From assembly GCF_016919405.1 (NCBI RefSeq), contig NZ_CP070353.1:3436501-3500500 (forward strand): DNA of 64,000 nt, in the 5' to 3' direction. Source of the DNA: Ensifer sp. PDNC004 (lineage in GTDB: Bacteria > Pseudomonadota > Alphaproteobacteria > Rhizobiales > Rhizobiaceae). Within the stretch, counting starts at the first letter, position 1; the number at the start of each line of letters is the position of its first letter. Made by a program: the position numbers and the translations under genes. Of the stretch, positions 1 through 8,937 are shown piece by piece. Under the pieces are notes generated by a model that was given only the letters and a program-made list of their open reading frames with translations, searched no databases and was not told the DNA's origin.

Positions 1-713
1 GCCTTGAACAGGCTCGCGGACGGCGTGTCGGTGCGCACCCAGTATTCCGGATGCCATTGTACGCCGACGGCAAAGGCCTTGGAGCCGATCACCGAAACCG
101 CCTCGATCGTGCCGTCGTCGGCAACCGCTTCGACCGCAAGACGGGGCGCGGCTGCGCCGATCGCCTGGCGATGCAGCGAGTTGACGCGGATGCGGCCGGC
201 GCCGAGCACCGGCGCAAGGCAGCTTCCTTCCTTGACGATCACGTCCTGGCGGATGCCGTAGGCGACGTCGAGTTCCTTCACGTCGGGCTTGCGGTGATCC
301 CAGATGCCAGGCTGGTCCTGAATTTCGGAGGCGAGCGTGCCACCGAGCGCGACGTTCAGTTCCTGGATGCCGCGACAGATGGCGAGAAGCGGCACGCCGC
401 GTTCCAGCGCGCGCGTAATGAGCGGCAGGCTGGTCGCGTCGCGGCCGGGATCGAAGGGGCCGTCGCTCTCCTTGGCCTCGGCTCCATAAAGCGCGGGATG
501 GACGTTCGAACGGGCGCCGCTGGCCAGCACGCCGTCGACCCGGTCGAGGATCTCGTCGATGTCGTTGCCGGTCTCGAGCGCCGGGATGAGGAAGGGCATA
601 ACGCCGGCGCCTTCGACGGCGGCGCGCACATATTGATGGGCAACGACATGCCAGACATTGCCGTCGAATTCGCGGAAATCGCAGGGGATGGCAACGACAG
701 GTTTCGACATCAT
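1..713 (-). CDS. Gamma-glutamyl-gamma-aminobutyrate hydrolase family protein (PuuD-like, class I glutamine amidotransferase), partial
   Basis: Probable cytoplasmic hydrolase of gamma-glutamyl amides, such as gamma-glutamyl-GABA in putrescine breakdown. Reading leftward from 713 gives MMSKPVVAIP, a nucleophile elbow AICRGIQELN with the catalytic Cys near residue 113, and a C-terminal QWHPEYW motif carrying the His-Glu of the triad close to the window edge. About 237 residues are visible; the family is usually about 250-260 long, so only the last few residues are missing. The start is one of two tandem ATGs (713 or 710). The segment ASGARSNVHPALYG replaces the Gly-Ser-Pro-Ser-Asn type loop usual in the family, so substrate preference may differ. 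The gene is divergent from the GGDEF-EAL gene at 1140. The family is clear; the exact substrate is inferred. Confidence 0.85.
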   Translation of the reverse strand, partial: MMSKPVVAIPCDFREFDGNVWHVVAHQYVRAAVEGAGVMPFLIPALETGNDIDEILDRVDGVLASGARSNVHPALYGAEAKESDGPFDPGRDATSLPLITRALERGVPLLAICRGIQELNVALGGTLASEIQDQPGIWDHRKPDVKELDVAYGIRQDVIVKEGSCLAPVLGAGRIRVNSLHRQAIGAAAPRLAVEAVADDGTIEAVSVIGSKAFAVGVQWHPEYWVRTDTPSASLFK

Positions 714-1139
714 CAGGCTCCGTTGGATGCTTGAGAAAAGCCTTGCCTTCAGTTGCAGATGAAAGTCAACTGAGAAGGTGGTGAGCGCGATCGTCGCGCC
801 GATCCCGGGCATCGAGACAGGAGGAGCGGTCCGAAACGGCAGGAAATCACAGGTAATTCTTCAAGAACGAGTAACCATCATAGGCGCAAGTTTGGGATCA
901 ACTACCGGCGTCGCAGAATTGTCGAAGTTGCGATCAAGCCGTTTTATTGTGCGAATGCCTATGTTTGGTTGTAGAAACCGAGTGTTGTCCCGCGCGGTTC
1001 GCACTACTGAGTTGAACTCTTGGGCGATGCCGGCGAAGACCCGTGATTTTGCTGGGATTCGGTACATTTTTCGGGGCGTTAGACGAAATCTTTCGTTAAG
1101 TCATCACCCCTAACAATCCGGTAAACCGGAGCTTGGTTC
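714..1139. other. Divergent intergenic region, no gene seen
   Basis: These 426 bases separate the PuuD-like gene (minus) from the GGDEF-EAL gene (plus). Short open frames on both strands have no recognisable product and lack good ribosome sites. A GGAG lies about 10 bases before the 1140 ATG. No operator, terminator or RNA was recognised. The promoters of both genes must lie here. Confidence 0.5.
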
Positions 1140-3449
1140 ATGATGCGACTTGGACAGAGCGCTCTTCCGACTGACGTGTATCTGTCATCCGTGAGCTCGC
1201 TCTACGAACATCGCAAAACGCTGGTGATCGGCATGCTGTCGCATGTCGTGACGTTCCTGCTCGTCTATCTGAAAACCAGTGATCCGCTCTATCTCGCCTG
1301 CTCCGGTGTGATCTTCGTCCTCTGGGCGCTGCGCAATCTCGACATGGCGCGGTTCGACCGGCAGGATTTCTCCAATGCCGATCGGGCGATGGTCCGCAAG
1401 TGGGAGAACCGCTACATCGTCGGCGGCGTCAGCGTCACGCTCACCTGCGGTATTGCCTGTGGCTACTCCATCGCCATCAGCCAGGACTCCTTTTCCGAGC
1501 TCGCCACCATTTCGGTGACGCTTGCGTCGATGATTTCGCTCGTCGGTCGCAATTACGGCTCCGAGCGGGCCGTGCTCCTCTTGTCTTCCTCGGCCTGTCT
1601 GCCGATCGTCATCGGTCTGATCACGCTGCAGGACGTGTTCATGCTGGCGCTTGCCGTGCTGATCCTGCCCTTCATCCTGTCCACCTGGATGATGGCCAAC
1701 AACGTGCGCGCCTTTCTCTACGAGAACGTGATGGCGGCGCGCGAGATCGCCACGATCGCCGGCCAGTTCGACACCGCGCTCAACAACATGACGCACGGGC
1801 TGTTCATGCTTGATGCCGATGGTCGCGTGGTTGTGGCCAACGAGCGGGCCTGCGAATTGCTGGCGCTCGGCGACCGCACCGAGCTCAAGGGCTGGCTGCT
1901 CGGCGACGTGATCCGGCGCGGTGCACGGCGCATGCGCCTCGATCCGGACAAGACCAAGGTCATTTCGCGTCAGCTCGACCTTCTGCTCAAGGGCAAGCGG
2001 CCGCAGGTGCTGATCCCGGTCAGCGAAGAGCTGCATCTGGAGTTTTCGGCGAGCCGCCGCGACAACGGCGACACGGTGCTGATCTTTGAAGACGTGACCG
2101 CGCGCGTCCAGGCGGAAAAGCAGATCCTGCATATGGTGCGGTTCGACAAGCTCACGGGGCTGCCGAGCCGTGACTATTTCGGAGAGTTGGTGCAGGCGAC
2201 GGTGAGCGCCGACGACACGGCCGAACGGCTGGTCGGGCTGATGGTTCTCGACGTAACCGAATTCAAGCACGTCAACGACATGCGTGGCCATATCGTCGGC
2301 GACCGACTGCTTCAGGCGATTGCCGGCCGGCTAAGGGTGCTCGCCGGCGACGATGCGATCGTCGCGCGGCTGATGGGCGACGAGTTCGTCGTGTTCATTC
2401 CCGATGGCAGTGACGCGATTGCTCTCGAAGAGCGGATGCGCGGACTGCATGCCGATCTGCGCGACACTTACGAAGCCGGCGGCTTCACCTTCAGCATGAC
2501 GATGAGCGCCGGCTTCGTCATCGCTTCGAGCGTCGACCTCAAGCTCGAGGACCTGCAGATCAAGGCCGATCTTGCGCTTTCGGAAACGAAGCTGCGCAAC
2601 CGCGGCGGCTGCACCGCCTTCGAAGCTGAGATGGATGCGCGCTACGTCGACCGCCAGAAGCTGAAGGCCGATTTGCGCGAGGCGATCAACGCCCGCAGCC
2701 TGACGCTCTCCTATCAGCCGATGTTCGCGCCGAACGGCGGGCGTGTGGAGTGCTGCGAGGCGCTGGCGCGGTGGACGCATCCCGAACGCGGGCCGGTGCC
2801 GCCGAACGTATTCATCCAGCTCGCCGAAGAGCTCGGGTTGGTCACCGAGATCACCCGCTTTGTGCTCGATCAGGCGTGCCGGGACTGCATGAGTTGGCCG
2901 AGCGACGTATCCGTGTCGGTCAACCTGTCGGTGCTCGACCTGCGCAGCAGCGAAGTCGTGGTGATGGTGACGAACGCACTTCACCTCACCGGTCTCGATG
3001 CCGCGCGGCTACATCTGGAGGTGACGGAAAGCTGCCTGATGGACGAGCCGCTCAAGGTGCAGGCGATCCTGCGCGAGTTGCGCGGGCTCGGCATCACGAT
3101 CGCCATCGACGATTTCGGCACCGGCTATTCGAGCCTCAGCTATCTGGATGCCCTGCCGGTCGACATCATCAAGATCGACCGTTCCTTCGTGCGCAACATC
3201 CGCGAGGATTCGCGGCGCTTCAAGCTCCTGCGCGGGACCGCCAACCTGGCCCGCGCGCTCGGCCTTCGCATCGTCGTCGAAGGCGTCGAGACGGCGGACC
3301 AGCTACAACTTATCAACGAGCACAATTGTGCCGATTTGATACAGGGTTTCGTCTTTGCCGCGCCCATGCCGGCTTCGGCCATTGCTACGCTTTGCAAGAA
3401 TGGTGTGCCAAAACGAGGCGCAAAAACCACCAGCAAGCGCATCGCCTAA
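1140..3449 (+). CDS. Membrane-anchored PAS-GGDEF-EAL cyclic-di-GMP protein
   Basis: Predicted inner-membrane protein of 769 residues that turns over cyclic di-GMP. Roughly residues 25-190 are strongly hydrophobic (about six helices). A PAS-like segment follows from about 208 (NNMTHGLFMLDADGRVVVAN), then a GGDEF domain (about 328-490) and an EAL domain (about 505-745). The cyclase signature reads MGDEF at residues 412-416, so the first Gly is Met and no RxxD inhibitory site sits at the usual distance; cyclase activity is doubtful. The EAL domain looks complete: EALARW at 540, LEVTESCLMDEP, IDDFGTGYSS near 656-665, KIDRSF and EGVET. I infer a phosphodiesterase with a GGDEF domain that is regulatory or weak. 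The start is one of two tandem ATGs at 1140/1143. The next gene downstream encodes an acyltransferase, 232 bases away with its own CtrA-type boxes. Confidence 0.9.
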   Translation: MMRLGQSALPTDVYLSSVSSLYEHRKTLVIGMLSHVVTFLLVYLKTSDPLYLACSGVIFVLWALRNLDMARFDRQDFSNADRAMVRKWENRYIVGGVSVTLTCGIACGYSIAISQDSFSELATISVTLASMISLVGRNYGSERAVLLLSSSACLPIVIGLITLQDVFMLALAVLILPFILSTWMMANNVRAFLYENVMAAREIATIAGQFDTALNNMTHGLFMLDADGRVVVANERACELLALGDRTELKGWLLGDVIRRGARRMRLDPDKTKVISRQLDLLLKGKRPQVLIPVSEELHLEFSASRRDNGDTVLIFEDVTARVQAEKQILHMVRFDKLTGLPSRDYFGELVQATVSADDTAERLVGLMVLDVTEFKHVNDMRGHIVGDRLLQAIAGRLRVLAGDDAIVARLMGDEFVVFIPDGSDAIALEERMRGLHADLRDTYEAGGFTFSMTMSAGFVIASSVDLKLEDLQIKADLALSETKLRNRGGCTAFEAEMDARYVDRQKLKADLREAINARSLTLSYQPMFAPNGGRVECCEALARWTHPERGPVPPNVFIQLAEELGLVTEITRFVLDQACRDCMSWPSDVSVSVNLSVLDLRSSEVVVMVTNALHLTGLDAARLHLEVTESCLMDEPLKVQAILRELRGLGITIAIDDFGTGYSSLSYLDALPVDIIKIDRSFVRNIREDSRRFKLLRGTANLARALGLRIVVEGVETADQLQLINEHNCADLIQGFVFAAPMPASAIATLCKNGVPKRGAKTTSKRIA

Positions 3450-3586
3450 CCCCTGAAATCTTCTGGAATCCGTCCTGTTTTGTTGCTGATTTTCCGGTAG
3501 CAAGCCATTGATTAGGCGCGCCAAATTCATCCCGATTTGGTGCGCTTGATTTCAAATCGAACAAATACGTTCACGAATTTTTATGG

Positions 3587-3602
3587 TTAACAAAAAGTTA
3601 AC
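3587..3602. promoter_or_regulatory. CtrA-type binding box 1
   Basis: TTAA-N7-TTAAC, a perfect match to the full CtrA consensus known from Caulobacter and Sinorhizobium. The core is a palindrome of two GTTAAC units around AAAAA (3586-3602). It lies about 80 bases upstream of the acyltransferase start, a position compatible with activation near a -35 element. Assignment is by consensus only. Confidence 0.6.
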
Positions 3603-3650
3603 GGTGAACTGTTTCGATTTGCGGTTGCCGACCCATCTCCCGTCAATAGG

Positions 3651-3666
3651 TTAACGATTTGTTAAC
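3651..3666. promoter_or_regulatory. CtrA-type binding box 2
   Basis: Second perfect TTAA-N7-TTAAC, within the 19-base palindrome GGTTAACGATTTGTTAACC (3649-3667). It ends 15 bases before the preferred ATG at 3682, so a bound CtrA would sit on the initiation region and could repress. The first position of this box is 64 bases (about six helical turns) downstream of that of box 1. Confidence 0.6.
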
Positions 3667-3681
3667 CATGAGGTGTTGAGT

Positions 3682-4455
3682 ATGGGTGAGACGGTTCACC
3701 AGGCTGAGCCTGGGCGCTTTTCTGAAAAACTGATGCAATTGCTCGATCGCGTCGAATACCGGCGGGTCGAAACCGGCGAGGACATGGAGGACATTGCGCG
3801 GCTGCGCTACAAGTCCTACAAGTCCGTCAATCTGATGGAGTTGACCGGCTCGACGCTGATCGACGATCTCGATTTCGACAGTCACGCCTATGTCTTCGGT
3901 CTCTATCTCGACGAAGTGCTTGTCAGCACCGTGCGCGTTCATCACGTGACGCCGGATCATCGCGCCAGCACGTCGGGCGTGATCTTCGCGCCCGAGATCG
4001 ACGCGTTCCTCGATGCCGGCATGGTGCTGGTCGATCCCGGCCGGCTGGCGGTCGATCCTGACGTGATCGGCGACGAGATGCGGGCGCTTCCCTATCTGAC
4101 GCTGCGACCGGTCGCCATGGCCTGCGAGTATTTCGCTGCCGACCGCTGCCTGACGGCGTGCCGTCCGCGCCACGCGGCTTTCTACAAGCGCATCTTTGCG
4201 TCGGAGACGGTTGTCGCCAAGCGCGAGAACCTCGGCGTCTACAATGCCGACGGCGCGCTTCTGGTGGCGCAGGTGCGGGGGCAGCGGCCTTCGATCCTCG
4301 ACCGTTACCCGGTTTTCGATTCCGAGCCGTTCGAACGCCGCATGATGTTTGCCGACCGCAACGAAGTGCCGTTTGCGCCGCTGACGATCCTGCCGACCGC
4401 GCGCATGGCGCAGACCGGATACGGCCGCTCCTACCGGACGTCCGTTTTTCGCTAA
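3682..4455 (+). CDS. FeeM/LuxI-like N-acyltransferase (N-acyl amino acid synthase family)
   Basis: A 257-residue protein with the fold signature of N-acyl amino acid synthases and acyl-homoserine-lactone synthases, which move an acyl chain from acyl-ACP to an amine. Visible family traits are RLRYKSYKSVNL near the N-terminus (the Arg/aromatic region of the acyl pocket), an acidic IDDLDFDSHAYVFGLYLD stretch, the beta-strand VLVSTVRVHHVTP and DPGRLAVDP in the middle. The acceptor amine and acyl length cannot be read from the sequence. I chose ATG 3682 because AGGTG at 3671-3675 is well spaced; an in-frame GTG at 3673 would overlap that site. Two CtrA-type boxes lie just upstream, suggesting cell-cycle control. 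The GGDEF-EAL gene lies upstream on the same strand. The family call is good; the product is unknown. Confidence 0.75.
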   Translation: MGETVHQAEPGRFSEKLMQLLDRVEYRRVETGEDMEDIARLRYKSYKSVNLMELTGSTLIDDLDFDSHAYVFGLYLDEVLVSTVRVHHVTPDHRASTSGVIFAPEIDAFLDAGMVLVDPGRLAVDPDVIGDEMRALPYLTLRPVAMACEYFAADRCLTACRPRHAAFYKRIFASETVVAKRENLGVYNADGALLVAQVRGQRPSILDRYPVFDSEPFERRMMFADRNEVPFAPLTILPTARMAQTGYGRSYRTSVFR

Positions 4456-4690
4456 GCGGCCTTGATTGCGCAGGCGAATTTCGGGCGCGCCGAGGCGTGT
4501 CACCCCTTGCGGAATGGCGCGACATTTCGCCCATCAGGTGCGGCTAAAGAACGGGTTTTCGTTGCGCCGGCCCTGCGCATTGTGTAAGGGCAGCTATAAG
4601 GGTTTCGCGGCTTTTCGCGGGACCATGCTTCGATTAGGAGCGGCGATGACCCCAAGGTGGCGCCGCGGCATTCAGGGAGAATTTTGAACG

Positions 4691-4915
4691 ATGGCTGAGC
4701 ATCATTCTGGACCGGTCGATTTGGGCGCTCCGATGGACTATCCGGAACACGAGAAGACCTACCTCATGTTCCTGAGCGCCTCGAAGTACGGCACGCTTTT
4801 CTGCGTCGCCCTGCTGATCGCGATGGCTGCCGGCTTCTTCACGACGATGGGCCTGATCTCCTCGATCGTGCTTTTCATCCTGATCAACGTCGCCGGTTTC
4901 TTCTTCCTTCGCTAA
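4691..4915 (+). CDS. aa3-type cytochrome c oxidase subunit IV family protein
   Basis: A 74-residue inner-membrane peptide matching the small bacterial subunit IV of aa3-type cytochrome c oxidase. It has a short polar N-terminus (MAEHHSGPVDLGAPMDYPEH), an amphipathic patch EKTYLMFLSASKYG, and two hydrophobic stretches in the C-terminal half ending in FFFLR. The family subunit packs on the catalytic core and is not needed for catalysis. GGGAGAATTTTGAACG gives a ribosome site about 10 bases before the ATG. It stands upstream of the pnt genes, as I recall for rhizobial genomes, and is not next to other cox genes here. Confidence 0.85.
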   Translation: MAEHHSGPVDLGAPMDYPEHEKTYLMFLSASKYGTLFCVALLIAMAAGFFTTMGLISSIVLFILINVAGFFFLR

Positions 4916-5303
4916 CCGGCGCGATCGAACCGACCGTTGAGGGAGCGTAGATGGTGCTTCCTCGGCGACCGGGCGTTTGCCCGGAAGAAGTTGCATGTCG
5001 CTGGCTGGAGGTGCCGCCGCATGTGGCTTGAGGCCCGGATGCCCGCAAAAGGGCACGGGCGGATAATCCTCACCCACGTGAGGGAGGAGTGAAGAGCAGG
5101 CCCGCAGAGTCCGATCGAGGCTCGATGCCGGTGGACCGCCCAAGGTCCCGCATCCAGGCGACGGCTTGCTCCAGACGATTGCGCCGGGCACAGATGCGCC
5201 GCGCATAGGAGGGCGTGTCGGCCCGATAGGCCCACCCGCTTTGCAGTCGGAGAGAATGCCCGCATTCCGGCCCTGGCTCGATTGCGGCCAGGAGGGGGGA
5301 CTT
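4916..5303. other. Long GC-rich leader upstream of pntAA
   Basis: These 388 bases hold no convincing gene. They contain the hairpin CCGGGC-GTTT-GCCCGG (4967-4982) and further short inverted repeats such as CTCACCCACGTGAG near 5070. I compared it by eye with cobalamin, glycine and 6S/RNase P signatures and found no match. It may be an untranslated leader or a noncoding RNA. A purine-rich GGAGGGGGGA precedes the GTG start of pntAA. Confidence 0.4.
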
Positions 5304-6449
5304 GTGAGCGAGATCGTCTTCGTCGCCAAGGAAACGGATCCGAACGAGGGTCGCGTTGCCGCATCACCGGATACCGTGAAGAAACTGAAAGGTCTCGGCT
5401 TCGACGTCGTCGTCGAGGCGGGGGCCGGCGTGCCGTCGCGCATTCCGGATGCAGAGTTCGAAAAGGCCGGAGCCCGGATCGGCACGACGGCAGACGCCAA
5501 GGCGGCGGATGTCGTGCTCAAGGTCCGTCGACCGACGACTGCCGAAATCGGCGGCTACAAGCCGGGTGCCATCGTCATCGCCATCATGGATCCCTACGGC
5601 AACGAGGCGGCGATCGCCGAGATGGCGAATGCCGGATTGACCGCTTTTGCGATGGAGCTGATGCCGCGCATCACCCGCGCGCAGTCGATGGACGTGCTGT
5701 CGAGCCAGGCCAACCTCGCCGGCTACCAGGCGGTGATCGATGCGGCCTACGAATATGACCGGGCATTGCCGATGATGATGACGGCGGCCGGTACGGTGCC
5801 TGCCGCCAAGGTCTTCGTCATGGGCGCCGGCGTCGCCGGCCTGCAGGCGATCGCGACGGCTCGCCGCCTCGGCGCCGTGGTGTCGGCGACGGACGTGCGT
5901 CCGGCCGCCAAGGAACAGGTCGCCTCGCTCGGGGCCAAGTTCATCGCCGTCGAAGACGACGAGTTCAAGGCGGCCGAAACCGCCGGCGGCTACGCCAAGG
6001 AAATGTCCAGGGACTACCAGGCCAAGCAGGCGGCACTCGTCGCCGAGCATATCGCCAAGCAGGACATCGTCATCACCACCGCGCTCATTCCCGGCCGCCC
6101 GGCGCCGCGGCTCGTTACCCGCGAGATGCTGAAGAGCATGAAGCCAGGCTCGATCGCGGTCGATCTTGCGGTCGAGCGCGGCGGCAACGTCGAAGGTGCA
6201 GAGGCCGGCAAGGTTGCCGAGGTCGAAGGCGTCAAGGTTATCGGCCATCTGAATGTACCGGGCCGCATCGCCGCTTCCGCTTCCGGGCTTTATGCCAAGA
6301 ACCTCGTCACCTTCCTGGAGACGATGGTCTCCAAGGAGACCAAGGCGCTGGCTCTCAACATGGAGGACGAACTCGTCAAGGCGACGGCGCTCACCCATGG
6401 CGGTCAGGTCGTGCATCCGAACTTCGGTGCCAGCAAGGGGGACAAGTGA
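5304..6449 (+). CDS. pntAA: NAD(P) transhydrogenase subunit alpha part 1 (PntAA)
   Basis: NAD(H)-binding domain I of the proton-translocating transhydrogenase, 381 residues. With the other two subunits it couples hydride transfer from NADH to NADP+ to proton entry and supplies NADPH. The N-terminal strand [20 protein letters not shown] is typical, the Rossmann motif [20 protein letters not shown] lies in the middle, and [19 protein letters not shown] and the C-terminal [12 protein letters not shown] match the family. I set the start at GTG 5304, 3 bases after a GGAGGGGGGA ribosome site; an upstream in-frame extension to 5166 has no family resemblance. The stop overlaps the ATG of pntAB. Confidence 0.95.
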   Translation: MSEIVFVAKETDPNEGRVAASPDTVKKLKGLGFDVVVEAGAGVPSRIPDAEFEKAGARIGTTADAKAADVVLKVRRPTTAEIGGYKPGAIVIAIMDPYGNEAAIAEMANAGLTAFAMELMPRITRAQSMDVLSSQANLAGYQAVIDAAYEYDRALPMMMTAAGTVPAAKVFVMGAGVAGLQAIATARRLGAVVSATDVRPAAKEQVASLGAKFIAVEDDEFKAAETAGGYAKEMSRDYQAKQAALVAEHIAKQDIVITTALIPGRPAPRLVTREMLKSMKPGSIAVDLAVERGGNVEGAEAGKVAEVEGVKVIGHLNVPGRIAASASGLYAKNLVTFLETMVSKETKALALNMEDELVKATALTHGGQVVHPNFGASKGDK

Positions 6450-6859
6450 TGGCGAATGAACTTCTCGACAAGGCGCTCGCCGATCTCGACCGGGCCGTGG
6501 AAGCGGTCCGCACCGCCGCCGAATACGTGCCGGACGCCGCTGGCGTCGTTGCCCATGGCGCCACAGGCGGGGCGATCGATCCTTTCGTCTTTCGCCTGGC
6601 GATCTTCGTACTGGCGATCTTCGTCGGCTATTACGTCGTCTGGTCGGTGACCCCGGCGCTGCACACGCCGCTGATGGCGGTCACCAACGCGATCTCCTCA
6701 GTCATCGTCGTCGGCGCTTTGCTGGCCGTCGGCATTTCGGCCTCTGGGCTTGCGACCGGCTTCGGCTTCATTGCGCTGGTGCTCGCCTCCGTCAACATCT
6801 TCGGTGGCTTCCTCGTCACCCAGCGCATGCTCGCCATGTACAAGAAAAAAGACAAGTGA
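6449..6859 (+). CDS. pntAB: NAD(P) transhydrogenase subunit alpha part 2 (PntAB)
   Basis: The 136-residue membrane part of the split alpha subunit. After a soluble N-terminus ([20 protein letters not shown]) come three to four hydrophobic helices, including [20 protein letters not shown] and [20 protein letters not shown], ending in a basic tail MYKKKDK. Together with PntB it forms the proton channel (domain II). The ATG at 6449 shares bases with the pntAA stop codon, indicating translational coupling; pntB starts 10 bases after the stop. Confidence 0.95.
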   Translation: MANELLDKALADLDRAVEAVRTAAEYVPDAAGVVAHGATGGAIDPFVFRLAIFVLAIFVGYYVVWSVTPALHTPLMAVTNAISSVIVVGALLAVGISASGLATGFGFIALVLASVNIFGGFLVTQRMLAMYKKKDK

Positions 6860-6869
6860 GGCCGGCCCG

Positions 6870-8270
6870 ATGAACGCCAACTTCGCAGCCTTCCTCTATC
6901 TCGTCTCCGGCGTCCTCTTCATCATGGCGCTGCGCGGCCTCTCGCATCCGACCACCAGCCGCAAGGGCAACACCTATGGCATGGTCGGCATGGGCATCGC
7001 CATCGTCACGACGCTGCTGCTCGCCAAGCCGAGCTTCGGCGGCCTGATGCTGATCGTGCTCGGCCTTGCCATCGGCGGCGGTATCGGTGCGGTCATTGCC
7101 CGCCGTATCGCCATGACGTCGATGCCGCAACTCGTCGCCGCCTTTCACTCGCTGGTCGGTCTTGCGGCCGTCATGGTGGCGGCAGCCGCCATGTATGCGC
7201 CGGAGAGCTTCGGCATCGGCACGATCGGTGACATCCACGCGCAGGCGCTGGTCGAAATGTCGCTCGGCGTCGCCATAGGCGCCATCACCTTTACCGGCTC
7301 GGTCATCGCCTTCCTGAAGCTCGACGGTCGCATGTCCGGCAAGCCGATCATGCTTTCGGGCCGCCATGCCATCAATGCCGGTCTTGCGGCCGCGCTCGTC
7401 GTTATGGTGATCATGCTGGTGCTGACCCAGAGCACGACGGTGTTCTGGCTGATCGTCCTGCTGTCGCTGGCGCTCGGCGTGCTGATCATCATCCCGATCG
7501 GCGGCGCCGACATGCCGGTGGTGGTCTCGATGCTCAACTCCTATTCGGGCTGGGCGGCGGCCGGTATCGGCTTCACGCTCGGCAACCTGGCGCTGATCAT
7601 CACCGGGGCGCTCGTCGGCTCCTCCGGCGCGATCCTCTCCTACATCATGTGCAAGGGCATGAACCGCTCGTTCATTTCGGTCATCCTCGGCGGCTTCGGC
7701 GGCGAGACGGCGGCGGCCGGCAGCGACGACGGCGTCCAGCGCACGGTCAAGCAGGGCTCGGCGGATGACGCGGCCTTCCTGATGGCGAACGCCTCCAAGG
7801 TGATCATCGTGCCCGGCTACGGCATGGCGGTCGCCCAGGCCCAGCATGCGTTGCGCGAAATGGCCGACCAGCTGAAGGCGGCCGGCGTCGAGGTCAAGTA
7901 TGCGATCCACCCGGTCGCGGGCCGCATGCCCGGCCATATGAACGTGCTGCTCGCCGAAGCAAACGTTCCCTATGACGAGGTGTTCGAGCTCGAGGACATC
8001 AATTCCGAGTTCGCGCAGGCCGATGTTGCCTATGTCATCGGCGCCAACGACGTCACCAACCCGGCGGCGCGCGACGACAAGTCCTCGCCGATCTACGGCA
8101 TGCCGATCCTTGATGTCGACAAGGCCAAAACCTGCCTGTTCGTCAAGCGCTCGCTCGGCTCGGGCTATGCCGGGATCGACAACACGCTGTTCTACAAGGA
8201 CGGCACGATGATGCTGCTCGGCGACGCCAAGAAGGTGACGGAAGACATCGTCAAGGCGCTGCACGCCTGA
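6870..8270 (+). CDS. pntB: NAD(P) transhydrogenase subunit beta (PntB)
   Basis: A 466-residue beta subunit with about nine membrane helices in the first 270 residues (MNANFAAFLYLVSGVLFIMA onward) and a C-terminal NADP(H)-binding domain III. Diagnostic motifs are IIVPGYGMAVAQAQ, KYAIHPVAGRMPGHMNVLLA, VIGANDVTNPAARDD and KRSLGSGYAGIDN, the last two contacting NADP and its 2-prime phosphate in solved homologues. Length and motif order are normal. It closes the pntAA-pntAB-pntB operon and is followed by a strong intrinsic terminator. Confidence 0.96.
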   Translation: MNANFAAFLYLVSGVLFIMALRGLSHPTTSRKGNTYGMVGMGIAIVTTLLLAKPSFGGLMLIVLGLAIGGGIGAVIARRIAMTSMPQLVAAFHSLVGLAAVMVAAAAMYAPESFGIGTIGDIHAQALVEMSLGVAIGAITFTGSVIAFLKLDGRMSGKPIMLSGRHAINAGLAAALVVMVIMLVLTQSTTVFWLIVLLSLALGVLIIIPIGGADMPVVVSMLNSYSGWAAAGIGFTLGNLALIITGALVGSSGAILSYIMCKGMNRSFISVILGGFGGETAAAGSDDGVQRTVKQGSADDAAFLMANASKVIIVPGYGMAVAQAQHALREMADQLKAAGVEVKYAIHPVAGRMPGHMNVLLAEANVPYDEVFELEDINSEFAQADVAYVIGANDVTNPAARDDKSSPIYGMPILDVDKAKTCLFVKRSLGSGYAGIDNTLFYKDGTMMLLGDAKKVTEDIVKALHA

Positions 8271-8295
8271 GGGCTGTCCGCGTCGCCCGATAAAG

Positions 8296-8322
8296 AAACG
8301 CCCGCCTTTCGGCGGGCGTTTT
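8296..8322 (+). terminator. Intrinsic terminator of the pnt operon
   Basis: A perfect 9-bp stem ACGCCCGCC / GGCGGGCGT around a TTTC loop, followed by TTTT. It lies 27 bases after the pntB stop codon. Confidence 0.9.
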
Positions 8323-8376
8323 GCGTTGAAGGATATGGCGCGCGCTACGTGCGTCGGTGCTTTTGTCGAGGCCGCC

Positions 8377-8853
8377 TTAGCCAGCCGGCGCCAGTGTCAG
8401 TTCGTCGATGCCGACGGCGACATTCAGGCCTTCCTGCACCTGGACGTTGACGGGCTGCAGCATGAAGGCCTTGTTGGTGCCGCCGCCGATCACCTTGGCA
8501 CCCGCGCCAACGGCCATGCTCGCATCGGCGCCGACGCCGTAATATTCACCGGCGAGCGCGAATTCGCTGACCGGGGTGCCGGTCTTGGCAAAAACATCCC
8601 AGATCATCGTGCTCTTGCCCGTCTTGCCGATGTCGATGCCGATCTTGCGGATCGTGCCGGCATAGACGGCCTTCGGCGCGCCATTGGCGGGCGTGAAGGT
8701 GCACATCAGGTTCTTGGTCGAGGTCAGGATCATGCCGGTGCCGCCTTCCGAACCGCAAACGAGGCGGCCAAGGGCGACATAGTTCTGTGCGGCGGCCGGG
8801 CCCGTGGCAAGCGCGGCGAGCGCCAGCGCAGTAACGAGGGTTCGTTTGATCAT
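8377..8853 (-). CDS. DUF992 domain secreted protein
   Basis: A 158-residue exported protein of the DUF992 family, common in Rhizobiales and of unknown function. Residues 1-22 (MIKRTLVTALALAALATGPA) form a typical Sec signal peptide with an AAA-Q cleavage region. The mature part shows the family pattern GRLVCGSEGGTGMILTSTKN with LMCTFTP, two Cys that may form a disulfide, and glycine-rich repeats. It probably resides in the periplasm. The next gene upstream on this strand (TPR lipoprotein) is separated by its own terminator, so this is likely a single-gene unit. Confidence 0.85.
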   Translation of the reverse strand: MIKRTLVTALALAALATGPAAAQNYVALGRLVCGSEGGTGMILTSTKNLMCTFTPANGAPKAVYAGTIRKIGIDIGKTGKSTMIWDVFAKTGTPVSEFALAGEYYGVGADASMAVGAGAKVIGGGTNKAFMLQPVNVQVQEGLNVAVGIDELTLAPAG

Positions 8854-8937
8854 GGCTTGGTCTCCGTTTTTGATGCTTCAAGCAAACGGATGGCCGGCAG
8901 GAAGGTTCCGCCGTGCAGCGCTCGGGGCCCGCAAACC

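Noticed and set aside
1095..1113. CtrA box upstream of the GGDEF-EAL gene
   Set aside because: TTAA is followed by a CTAAC word at the wrong spacing, so the TTAA-N7-TTAA consensus is not met.
4916..5303. Cobalamin or glycine riboswitch, 6S RNA or RNase P RNA upstream of pntAA
   Set aside because: The hallmark conserved words of these RNAs were not found by eye.
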